Shown here piece after piece: positions 1 to 9,820 of a stretch of 39,479 bases of DNA (within the stretch, counting starts at the first letter, position 1; each line of letters starts with the position of its first letter). This DNA comes from Pilatotrama ljubarskyi (Eukaryota > Basidiomycota > Agaricomycetes > Polyporales > Polyporaceae): positions 4,993 through 44,471 of the forward strand of contig MU277707.1 in NCBI GenBank assembly GCA_022385805.1, read 5' to 3'. The translations under genes and the position numbers were made by a program. Below the pieces are notes generated by a model, which saw nothing but the letters and a program-made list of their open reading frames with translations, was not told the DNA's origin and searched no databases.

Positions 1-1008
1 CCCGGCTTAGTCAACCGAGGTAACGGCTCTAGTAGGGTGTAATAGACTGGGAAAGTGGGACGGATAGTCCAACGGTTGTGCCGTGTGCAATTCCGGCGCG
101 TTCCATTTTCCCCAGTTGTTACAAGCTCGTCCCAGTCACTATGCGCAGTACCCTTCGGAACAGAGCGGTCCGAACCTGTGGTGTCTGGATCGTCCCTCGC
201 CGGGTGCCATGGACGGGACCTGTTGTGGTTGCGTCGTCGAGCCATCATCCTGGAAATGTGCGGTGCGCTGGCGACGGCTGCGGCGGAATTGGTCCGTAGA
301 GAGGCCGTCCGAGCCATCGCCTCTATCCGCTCGCGGGTTGCCTTGTGTTCGAGAACTTCGTAGCGCGCGTGGAAGAGATTCAGGAGGGCCTCGATGAGGT
401 AGTTGAGCATGTCCCCTTCTTCGGGACCCGCCGCGTTGGTGAACAAGACGTCCGGACCGTACGAGGACATAAGACACCCGCGCACGATGGCAATGTACTT
501 CGGGAGGCTGCAGTGCCACGGGCCCCCCGGTTCCCGATACGGATTCTTCCACCCCTCGAACTCCTTGAAGTACTCGGCAATGAAGGTCTCCGGGTTTGGA
601 ATGAGGTTGTTGGGCAGGCAGCGGAGCGCGGAGAAGAGGAGGAGGTGGACAAACGACTCGAGCTCGTCGGCGACCGCGAGAGGGCGCTTCCCGTCCGTGG
701 ACGCGTAGTTCACGGGCATGAATTGCCAGGTCTCCTGTCGGCATCGGGGTGAGCTCCGAATGCGGCATAGTGGATACTGACCCCCGTACCGTTCGCTTCA
801 GCTGTGCCGTCTCAAACCCAGGCTCCCGCTTGTCGAGCTTCACTCTGTTCGCTTCCCAGCCCGCGAGGGGTTGGCGCCACGTGCGCCGCTGCGAGTCGGC
901 GGCCGCGGCGTGGAGGGCCAGCGTAGAGCTTGAAGGGATGGACGTCGCTTGGGTTTGCAAACCGCGTGTGGCCAGAGAGATTGCTAGGTTCGGCGTAGTC
1001 ATTGTGAT
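1..1008 (-). pseudogene. FunK1-type protein kinase fragment, C-terminal half (copy A), cut by element 1
   Basis: The minus strand carries the end of a fungal FunK1 kinase. An exon at 1008-791 holds a WRQPLAGWEANR stretch that matches the family's WRGxLTDWELAK segment. A 56 bp intron (790-735, gtacgg...cag) follows, then an exon from 734 reading ETWQFMPVNYA and later VADELESFVHLLLFSALR. These match the family signatures ERTGTWQFMSV and VADELESFFHVL. The reading frame stays open to the window edge, so the true end lies outside. The catalytic HRD loop and the N-lobe are absent here. On the promoter side the homology stops at the inverted repeat of element 1 and resumes beyond it at 8431. The Asp of the metal-binding motif is Gly-Trp here, so activity is unlikely. 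I call it an interrupted pseudogene; a gene with a 7.4 kb intron is much less likely. Confidence 0.75.
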
Positions 1009-1024
1009 TCTACACCGCCAAATC
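1009..1024 (+). repeat. Left terminal inverted repeat of element 1
   Basis: TCTACACCGCCAAATC, an exact inverted match to 8415-8430. The TA inside it is probably the duplicated target, leaving CACCGCCAAATC as the element's own terminus. Confidence 0.85.
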
Positions 1025-1108
1025 CCCGACATGCGTCCTCGGGACAAGCGCTTCAGACTCCGCCCGCATGAGCGCCCAGCTTGCCTGAGCCTGCGTGCAG
1101 CCCTCCGC

Positions 1109-1185
1109 CAGCTGGCCATACACCTGCGCCTTGCAGCTGGTCCCCAGCTGCGGGGCATGTTGTACTCAGACAACACTCCCAGCTG
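1109..1185. promoter_or_regulatory. Left subterminal CAGCTG array of element 1
   Basis: Four CAGCTG hexamers at 1109, 1134, 1145 and 1180, within 180 bp of the left end. A mirrored set of four lies at the right end. Short subterminal repeats like these are typical transposase-binding sites in CACTA and hAT elements; binding here is inferred. Confidence 0.6.
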
Positions 1186-1450
1186 TCCCCTGCCTGACGC
1201 GATATCTGTTAACAAGAGCAATTTCGCATGTCAAGAGCCTGGCTTCCCAGGCGCCGGGTGCCATGTACATCAGACCGACACTGAGACTCCTCCATATGGC
1301 TGCGGGATGGTTGTCCAGCGTAACGGCTGCCAGTGCGAATGATGCAATACATATATCTCCTTGATAGAAGATATATCTGTTACATGCCGATCACGCCCGC
1401 CACACATTGCTGCGGCGATGCCCACTAAGAGAAGCTAGTAGTTTAAGTAC

Positions 1451-4400
1451 TCATGACGGCCCTTGTGTGATGGCACCGTTATCCTCGTCATCTACTCGTC
1501 GACGCTTCCGTGCACCTGTATCAGAGAGTTCGGTACTACCCCCCGCCGTAGTCGAAGGGTTCCCGGGGAAGTATGAGTTTGTACCCGTTGTTGCGGCCCC
1601 GGCTGAAGGTGGTATTTGCGCGGACCCTGATGCGTCGGCCATGGTGCCGCCAGGTTCCGTTGCTTTCTTTGCAGCCTTCCTCGCATTTGCAGCAGCACGC
1701 TTATGTTGCTGAGTCTCTCGCAGTGCCTGAGCGAGCCTGCGATGCTCTTGGCGGCGATCTGCAAAGTGCGGAAGAGGCGCTACAAGGGAACGTGGGAGGA
1801 CGGAACGGATGAGGTGAGTATTGTGGAGGGAGTGCATATTGATGACGAAGCGTTGGATGTCGTGCTTGTGCACGATGAACCTCTCGTGCACTGAAGATTC
1901 GACGCGTTCTTGTCGTACAGGGCGCTCGCCTGTTGCGCTGCACCCGGCAGAGGCACAATCATGCTGGACATTGAAGGAGAATCGGATGGCCTGTTGAACG
2001 ATATCAGTATGGGACGCAGTGATCCTCGGACGACTATGGCGTGAGCGTAAGCGACAGTGCACCACTCACAGAGACGTCAACAATGACGAATGAGGGCTCA
2101 TTGAGCCGGCGGACCAACCATGGCATGCCGAATATGGGATGACGGCTGGCGGCGATCTCGAAGACGTCCAAGATGACGATAGCCTTGCCAGAGTCCTTGT
2201 CAGCCAATAGCTCGTCGATCCGACCAATGATGGGCACAGAGGGCTGATACAGCAAGAGGTCATCAGATCCCTACTACGTAACTTATAGGTGTGAATACTC
2301 ACATTTATCGTGGAATGCGCGCATACCCATGTTCCCTTGATACAGATATCTTGAGCGCATGACACAACGTTTCGGCATACTGCCCAGATAGAGGTGAGGC
2401 TGTAATCCACGGCATTGAGGGCATCGCGTGCTTGAGTGGAGCCCAGGGAGGTCACCGGTCGTTCCTTCTGTCCAGCGGTCACAGGCGCGAGTTTGAACGT
2501 TCCGGCAGTTGGAGCAGCTGCAACGGACCAGCCGAAAAGTCGTTGTAACGTCGGATTCTTGTGCAAAAAGTCTCGCACCCGGGTCCCTGCCTGCACCCAC
2601 TTCCCACTGGATATCAGCCACATTCCACCCATGAGACGATGCTTATGTGCTTCATGATCGGCGAGTTCACGTGCGATATCACGGCTCGGTGCGAGGTGGT
2701 TGGAGTGTACGGAGCTGTTGCGGAAGACGCCGTGGAACGATTCAAAGCCCTCAGAAGCCATCCCCACGAGCGGCCCAAAACGGGATACGTCCTCTACGGC
2801 ATGAGAGAGGACGTGTAGCTTGACCTTTTCCAAAATTTTCGTTGGGTCGATTTCAGCGAATATATCGAGGACATTCGCGATAGCCACAGTCAGGTCGGCC
2901 TGGAAATCCGTCGTAAAACTTAACTTGACATCGGCTCCGTCCTGAGATAGAGATGAAGCACACCTTATACGTCTCTTCGTTGTCTATCTCCGGGGTCCAG
3001 ATCAGTGCGGTCATGTCACCGACTGCGAGCCAGAGCTTGAAGTGCAAGGGCGACAGCATATCGTGTGTATGAAAGGCGGTCGTTTGGGCAACCGTTTTCA
3101 GTTGCCGTCCAATGAGTGAGTTGGCATATTGAATGATATAGTTCGCACGGATGGCATGTCCCGAGAGTCCGTCTGTGTCTGTCGCTTGCAGGCGTTGTGC
3201 ATACGTGACCTTCTGCGCAGGCGTCAGTGATGTATGTGTCCAGTGCCACGCGTACTTCACCACCCCCAAAAGGACCGTATGCAAGATCTCCACGGGAGTG
3301 TCCCGGGTGGGATCAAGCCCTGACGAATTCACAAGATGAGCCTTCTGCCCACCTGGGAGGTCGACCGACTCAGGCTAAGCACTCACCTGGCATCGTCAGC
3401 ACAGGGTTGTAGACAGCGTCTGGATTGGCATCGACCCAAGCCAGAAGTTCTTCTTGAATATCCTCCTTCGTACGTTCGGGTTGGTTCCTTCGCTCCTCCC
3501 GGGCACGTTTCAGCAGCTCGCAGATTGCATGTTCCGTGTATGCATCCTTCACCCCAGTTTCAGTCTGCTTCTCGCGGACCTTGCTCTCCACTCCGAGACA
3601 GGCGAGTTTCACCTGATCTGTGATAGCGGCTAGGACACTCTCTTTACTGCGAGGTTGTCCAGGCTGCGCAGTGAGATGAGTAATGAGCACACATCAGGTG
3701 GGCTCAGACCTTACAGAGAAGAGGGAGTGGAAGCCTTCATCAGTAGATTTGAAGGCTGTGGTTCCGCCAGCTTCGCACTTGCGGCAGAAATGGTTGCCGT
3801 TGCCACCTATGTGGCCAGAGAGCTCACTCTGCATCGGATTGTCGGATGGCTCTGCATGTACGAAGATGCGAAAGCGAGTTGAACGCCCGGTGACGGCATC
3901 AACAGTACGCACAGGTGAGTGGTGCGTTGCCCTGATGCAGCGAGAGTACATCAATGAGTATCGGGATGTCACAGCGGTCCACACTCACGTTATCACGCGC
4001 TTGAAGTCACATGCCTGTTCTGCCGCCGTCGCATGAGGGGACGTACTGACAAAATGGATATGTGCTTCTTGTTGCAGGATCTTTCGAGGAAGATTTGCAT
4101 GCGTCATGTACGTATTGATGTGCTTGTTCCACGATTTAGAGCGATTTCCCGATACATCGTCTATGAAATGGTTGACGAAGCTCGAGTAGAGCGGATCGCC
4201 CTCTGCAGTCTCGCGCAGTGGATTGGGCATCACGAACGGCAGAGGATCTATTGATGTGGTCAGAAGTGAGCGCTGTTGGTGAAGTACAAGCTCACTGTTA
4301 TGATCCCAGCGTGGAAGTGCATCCTCGGCCTCCAGATCGAAGTAATTTGCAGAGAGAAGCCCGGCAGGAATGAGCTCAGTCGTAGCAGTGTTTACCGAAG

Positions 4401-5954
4401 CAATACCCTTATAAAGAGCGCACGGCACCATGAGATACTTTCGGGATACAAAGGAAAAGTAGTGACGAACCGTTGTCGCATCCAGATTGACCCGGTGTGC
4501 ATCAAAGTGTACTTCACCATGAACGATGACCCAGCGGAGAGGAATCACGAGGTCACCTGTTGCAAGGCGTGAGAGTTCGTCGACGTAGTAATGCTTTTCC
4601 CCGGCATCAAACATTGGGCTCAGCATAGATCTGTCCATGCCAGAATGCCACTTCTGTGTATGCCAAATCTCGGTGATTGGACCGTCCGGGATCTCAGGGT
4701 ATACATGAATATATGGCCGAACTGCAGGATTGGCCCAATCCTATGAAGACAGAAAGTGTCAGTTGCTCTCAGGGCAGATGCTGTTGAGGCGGTGAGGATA
4801 CATACCTGCGCGAGTAGTACACGAGGATCAACCATATAGAAGACATTCCCTCGGGCTGATCTGCACGGGATTGTCGGGATGCCGCAAGACTCCCTAAGAC
4901 GTGCCTGCATCTTACGAAAGCCGTCAAAAGATGGAACACCTTTTACACCGCTCTCCCGCAGGACGTAGAGAAACATGCGCATGAGAGCATCGGGGACTGG
5001 TATGCGCAGCAGGTGATCCAATGTGTCGACAAGGAATGTCTGTGTGTCATGTCAGTATCTGCATCAATCCGACATCACAGAGACCACGACACACAGGATA
5101 GTTGGGATAGGGATAATACTCAGAAGCCGGATTGACGTTTAGGAGTACATCGGCATCCCAGGAAGCCGTCTCTTGAGCAGCACGGTCACCGAATGGATCT
5201 TCGCAATCAGGCGGGCCTAAGTCTTTGAGCATTTGAGCTCTTAAGCATAAGACTAGTATGATGGATGTATGACTCTTACCTGCATTGCTGGCAAGCAGAT
5301 CAGCGATGAAAGCGTCCTCTTCAGCGTAGGCAGCGAGGTTCAGAATGTCTTCGCCCTGAGAAGGCTCTGTCCCGTTTTGGAAACCAAGTTCAGCAGCCGA
5401 GCGGCGAGCGTCCCACATCCCAAACGTTGCCAATTCCTCCTCCAGACGCGTGTATGACCCTCCACCGTTCGGAGTCTCAGAGTTGACTGAGAAGTCGGCG
5501 CCATGTTGAAAGAATTCCTCCCATACTCTCTCTGCTTCACTGGATTTCTGCCAGGCTTGTCCAGCTTCGGACTGGTCCACAAATGGGAATGCGCCAGGGA
5601 CTGCGGTGGAACTCGAAGATGAGCCCCTGCATTTTGGTATGTCACCGGCATGCAGTTGTATGTATTCGATGCTCTTCTGTGCAACCGAGTTCTCCTCTCG
5701 TATTTGAGCACTTCGTGCTGTGGCTTCTACCGCCGCGGCCTTCTGAATGTCGGTGCACTTCAGGTGCGTAGCCGTCCTCTGGTGTGCTTTGACACTCTCT
5801 CGCTTCAGTGTCTGCTTGCATGCCAGACATGTGACGGTCTTGCCATCGGACAACTCTTGAAACCCTTCAAAGCTTCAACTATCAAATCATATTCTGCACG
5901 AGCAGGAAGTCAGGTTTACGCACCTGTCGGCAATTCTTTCCCCTTTCGACCCAT
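1451..5954 (-). CDS. Large transposase-like protein of element 1
   Basis: This intron-rich gene encodes well over 1,000 residues. The likely start is ATG 5954 (short first exon [10 protein letters not shown], intron ending near 5860), followed by a zinc-finger-like CLAC-x12-H-x4-H near the N-terminus. Main coding blocks run at 5853-5280, 5021-4810, about 4740-3985, 3960-3700, 3660-3390, 3340-2960, 2890-2330, 2240-2070 and 1970-1451 (stop). Recognisable blocks include [21 protein letters not shown], a CRKC knuckle, [17 protein letters not shown], and [18 protein letters not shown] with [12 protein letters not shown] recognise these from a large multicopy family of mushroom genomes, usually annotated hypothetical and sometimes Tnp2-like. 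The C-terminus is basic ([13 protein letters not shown], then a KRRR cluster), suggesting nuclear localisation. Its position inside the inverted repeats argues that it is the element's transposase, but I cannot point to a proven DDE triad. Exon joints are approximate. Confidence 0.72.
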
Positions 5955-6295
5955 CTTTAAGATCTGAATGCACGTTCAGTATGGCCAGGTGCGTTGCTCA
6001 AAGCTTCTTCGCAAGCTTCAGAGTGCGTGGATGTTGTTGTATTCCCAGGCCAGAACAACCATGGCACGTGGCCAGTGCCTCAGGATCCAAGTGTGTTGCC
6101 TTTTAGCCACTGCATCGCACAATAGGCTGCATAGGTGTCAAGCCATCCGTTCTCCCCCACAGACAATGGATTGAACGAGACACAGCCCCACCGATCCGGC
6201 ATGAAGGGTAGGCAGGGTGGCTCTTCTTGAGGCCCCTTCAAGTTTCGCTCACCCTCTGACTGCTCACGCTGTTGCATACCTCCATCACCACACTC
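5955..6295. promoter_or_regulatory. Shared bidirectional promoter region of element 1
   Basis: About 340 bp separate the start codons of the two divergent genes, so both promoters must lie here. I see no clear TATA box. Open frames in this stretch are shadows. Confidence 0.5.
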
Positions 6296-7868
6296 ATGCC
6301 GACTCGCAGCCCTGATCCACTGGCAGACAACTTCTGGGACACCCTTGATGAAGTCTTGGACGCCCCGAGCTCTCCCGTCCCGCGTTCCACTCTGGCAGCC
6401 GCACCTCGTCACCGTGGCCAAAAGCGCAGTGCCACTGAAGCTGGGCTTCCAAGTGACAACGAAGACGATGAACCGTCGACCTCTTCCCCGTTCACGCCCA
6501 GTCCTGCACTGCGTCATGGTACCACTTCCGCCAATCGTAATCTCGTTGCTGTCGCTCGCAGGCTTGGCGGTCAGAAGAAGCTCCGCTCAGAGCAGATGCG
6601 CGAGCTCGAGGATTTTGCGGCTGTGAGATGACCATACACTCCACTGCAGGATTGTCTCCTTGTCCTGTGTGCTGATATTATACGCGATAACCTCAGGACA
6701 GCTTATCAGCTCAAAATATCAAGCTTTTTGGGCAGATGCTGGCCCTCGAGAACAAACTCGACAAGATCATTGTGGCTCAGCCGCCTTTCCAGGTTATGAA
6801 GGACTCGGAGCTCTGGGTTCATCTCGCCTTCACTCTCGTGTACCCTCTTAGTGCTCACGGTGCAGCATAGATCAACTTAGTAGCCTACTCTCAAGCGGTG
6901 TTCTTCTCGAGCAAACTCGCAGCATACAAGGGCCCCACCGCCCTTAACCATGTCTTGGTATGTCAGACCCATGGCAGCTGGCACCGGTAGCTGTCATGCG
7001 GATGATATCTGACCTATTGTGTCACAGGACATTGTCAAGCGGATGCGTTTTGGCATCCCGCGCGGGTTGGAGCACAACAGTGCGAGCTGGGACAAGGTAG
7101 TGCATGCAGTACAGGGCATTCTGACGCAGATCCGAGGGGCAGTAAAGAAGGAGGTACGTCTGTTTTTGTGACATGTATTGACGAGCGTGCGCAAGTCCGC
7201 TAACCGTGTGGGCCCCGAAGTTCAAGAAGGGAGCAGATCTTGCCGACCATAAGATGCGGCCGAACATCTTCAAGCTCACAGAGAAACTACTTTCCAAGAC
7301 GTCATGCCGCATCACTATTCCCGTGATGGCGCGGATCGCTCTCATGGTATGTTGTGTTCATCCTCTTTCACTCTCGAATAACACAATCATGTTCACTATG
7401 AACTTTTTTAGCGTACGGTGTATTATCAGGAACCCGGCGACGATTTCTGGGACCGTGTCGACAGTCATCTCCAGAGAGTCTTGAGGAAAGGAGACACTCC
7501 TGAGAAGCTGACTCGGTACGTAGCGGTATCCTACTTTGTCTGCGCGACTGTCTCCGAGTCTGACCTTCGGGGTTTTCGGCAGCGCGTTCAAGTTGATCCT
7601 TGACAAAGACCGCAAAGATCACGGCGGCGGGGACGGATTTGTGGAGCCAGAGGTAGACGACTTCGTCACTGACGACGTGCAGCGCAGTGTCGACGAAGGT
7701 ATAGAGCGTGCCGCGAAGCGTGCTGCTGCTGCCAGCGATGACCGACTGCACGACGAGAACGACCAAGAGATCGAGGACCAACTTGCCGAGGAGACCGCCG
7801 ACGATGCTCCTGCTACTGCTCATTCAGGGATGGGTTCTCCCGCCGGTACGGAGCCGCTCGCCGCTTGA
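6296..7868 (+). CDS. Second gene of element 1, conserved protein of unknown function (~400 aa)
   Basis: Seven exons can be read with consensus-like splice sites. Exon 1 is 6296-6622 (ATG at 6296), with an intron 6623-6696. Later exons begin near 6697, 6880, 7029, 7220, 7413 and 7582, and the stop is at 7866-7868. The N-terminal ~90 residues are Ser/Pro-rich and probably disordered, with an acidic DNEDDE patch. The middle is predicted helical and includes LFGQMLALENKLDKII, a DIVKRMRFGIPRGLEHN block and FKKGADLADHK. The end is acidic and Ala-rich. I recall related proteins as hypothetical, multicopy genes in Agaricomycetes; no catalytic motif is visible. It diverges from the transposase-like gene inside the same inverted repeats, so an accessory DNA-binding role is plausible (compare TnpA of CACTA elements), but this is inference. 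Confidence 0.7.
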
Positions 7869-8274
7869 GAAATGGGTCGTGTTTATTCCATATGCATTAT
7901 GTACCAATTGACATGTCATCGCTCCTTTCCTGGGTCAATATACACGCTGCCCCTCTGTCGAGCACGGTGGCGGTTGTGTGATCGGCTGGGGCAGTTCCGA
8001 ACTACATTCAGCCGCAGTGGGAGACGGTCGAGGGTTGGCATGTTTGATTGACTTGAGCTGTGAATGCAGGCATGGGCGAAGCAGTGGTACTGTTAGCTGC
8101 GGGCTGCATTGCCAGCCTGCAGAAGGTCTTCAATGCTCTCGACGTCGAGCTAGAGGGATCTCTGGGGAACAGCTACGTCACATTGCACTTCACGTACGGA
8201 TGCCTTGCTAGTACAAACCTGGCCACGCATGCACTTGGCGTCGGACATGCCGGCTGGCGTCAGCATGAATCATG

Positions 8275-8409
8275 CAGCTGGGAGTCAGCTGGAGCTGGTA
8301 CCACGGTGGTGCCATTCCCGATGTCAGCCGTCCGCCAGCCCAAAGTCAGCGCGTCTCCAGCTGCACGTGCCATCTGTCCCGCATGTCGGCCCCAGCCCGA
8401 GTCCAGCTG
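8275..8409. promoter_or_regulatory. Right subterminal CAGCTG array of element 1
   Basis: Four CAGCTG hexamers at 8275, 8286, 8358 and 8404, plus nearby AGCTGG half-sites. They mirror the four at the left end. Confidence 0.6.
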
Positions 8410-8414
8410 GGCGA

Positions 8415-8430
8415 GATTTGGCGGTGTAGA
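8415..8430 (-). repeat. Right terminal inverted repeat of element 1
   Basis: GATTTGGCGGTGTAGA, the exact reverse complement of 1009-1024. The TA at 8427-8428 is the putative second target copy. Confidence 0.85.
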
Positions 8431-8710
8431 CCTCGCTTTGTGGGACTCGGAGATGCTCTGCGGGTGAGGAGAGGACTTGGAGCCGTCCTAGTAGCTAGGC
8501 GTGGTGGCTAAGGGGTGAGCGCGCTTCGAGCGCGCAGTGGAGACCGCCCCAAATGCAGGGTTTAGAACTCGTGGCGCGAACATGGATTTAATAGTACTGC
8601 GGAACAAAAGAAAACGGTTCAGTCCGAATCCATTCCACCACGCTTTCCAACTTTGACCGCGCACCGGCGTGGCAGCCGAGGGGCCTTCTAAGTACTCAGT
8701 CATCGATATG
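8431..8710 (-). pseudogene. FunK1 copy A, promoter-proximal remnant beyond element 1
   Basis: On the minus strand this flank continues the kinase remnant interrupted at 1008. Two 14 bp blocks are identical to the FunK1 relic on the plus strand near 36.2 kb: cttttgttccgcag (8610-8597 here; 36192-36205 there) and ttagccaccacgcc (8512-8499 here; 36285-36298 there). Their spacing is nearly equal (84 versus 79 bp). The first block resembles an intron acceptor. No kinase motif is readable in this part; it is assigned by alignment to the relic, not by protein motifs. Confidence 0.55.
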
Positions 8711-9732
8711 TTAACTTTTTATCTTAATCACCTGAGTGCCTGGCTAACAATCCCCATTAGGACTACTTACCCGTTGTGAACAGCCTGCGGTTCCGGAGAT
8801 TTGCTGTAAGCCTCCGCGAGGACTTACTATAGTGTGTGGCAAGTGCTCCGTAATGAGGCTGCGGGGCTTTCCCAGCCATATTGTCAGCGTTCAAACATAG
8901 AGAGGCATACGTCTCCACTGACAAGGAAAGTGTTGACTATGATCAAGTGCTGAGTACTGTACTCTGATTTACTCAGACGATGCAGCCGCTGTGAAGGAGG
9001 CGCGTCAGTCACATATCACGTGAGCCGCGCATCACGCGCATCCGTTGTAATACTAACACGCGCACCGCGTGGCCATGAAGTGCTACCAGCCTCCGCCGCC
9101 ACCGGACCCTCGATACTGCATTGCGAGCGCTCCACTATTCCGCATCGTGTGTGCATCGCACGCAGGTACAGTCAATGACAACACTACGATCCGCGGCATG
9201 CAGGGCGCCGCCGTTTTCCGAGTCCTTGATTCGTTGGAGCACTCTATCTCATCAGACTCATGTGATTGCAGACGTCTAGATAGTCTACTCGGTTCGTCTG
9301 TCGATCCTGCCACCATTAATGTCTTGACTTCGGTTGCTCACGCTGCCTGCAGAGAGAACTCTGGTATCCCTGCCGATGGCCCCTCAGCCTGCTCAAATTA
9401 GACGGAAGGAGCACCCCGGTGTGGCGGTATCCCCGACTTCTGTGCGACCCTTCTACAGACCGCCGCATACTCGCCGCATGCGCCGCACGGGCCTTGATCG
9501 AAAACCGTCCTAGGCATTCGATCGATCATGAATATGTCGGGCTTCCTTCCGAGATATGCGCAAGACACGATTTCCTCACATTCGAATTCTGTTCGGCACG
9601 AGCTAGACATAGACGCTTCTGGAGGCATTTATCGCAGTGCTTATGTTCAAGTCGGCATACCTGCAAGCCCTTGGTCTCTACGAGATCACCTGGGTTCATG
9701 CGACTGGCCATGAGGCTGTGGTATTGGCCATG
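8711..9732. other. Intergenic, nothing recognised
   Basis: Short open frames on both strands (for example 9069-9401 plus) lack recognisable motifs and splice support. This is probably spacer and upstream sequence of the gene at 9821. Confidence 0.5.
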
Positions 9733-9741
9733 TATATTAAA
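9733..9741 (+). promoter_or_regulatory. Probable TATA box
   Basis: TATATTAAA lies about 85 bp upstream of ATG 9821, a normal fungal core-promoter distance. Confidence 0.45.
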
Positions 9742-9820
9742 AGGTGCGTTCGACGCGCGTTCCTCCCCTCGTACCCATCCCCTCATTGTCTCGCTATAGA
9801 CAGCAACGCAGCAGTGAACC

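Larger units (their letters stand above)
1013..8426. mobile_element. Element 1: 7.4 kb DNA transposon with two divergent genes
   Basis: The boundaries come from a perfect 16 bp inverted repeat (TCTACACCGCCAAATC at 1009-1024, reverse complement at 8415-8430). The likely reading is a TA target duplication (1011-1012 and 8427-8428) with ends CACCGCC...GGCGGTG, which resemble CACTA-type termini. Inside each end lie four CAGCTG motifs. The interior holds one large minus-strand gene and one smaller plus-strand gene that diverge from about 6.1 kb. Kinase copy A homology stops at the left end and resumes at the right end. The kinase relic at 36.2-37.1 kb is continuous across the same point, so it serves as an empty site. 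Both genes look largely open, so the element may be autonomous or only recently dead. Assignment to the CACTA/EnSpm superfamily is inference. Confidence 0.82.

Noticed and set aside
139..1221. A 360-codon minus-strand frame
   Set aside because: It follows one real FunK1 exon (1008-791) but then reads through the intron into the wrong frame. The true exon 3' of the intron is in another frame (ETWQFMPVNYA).
9069..9799. Two plus-strand frames upstream of the gene at 9821
   Set aside because: No motif, no paralog before the gene at 14032, and a TATA box sits within the second frame just before the real start.
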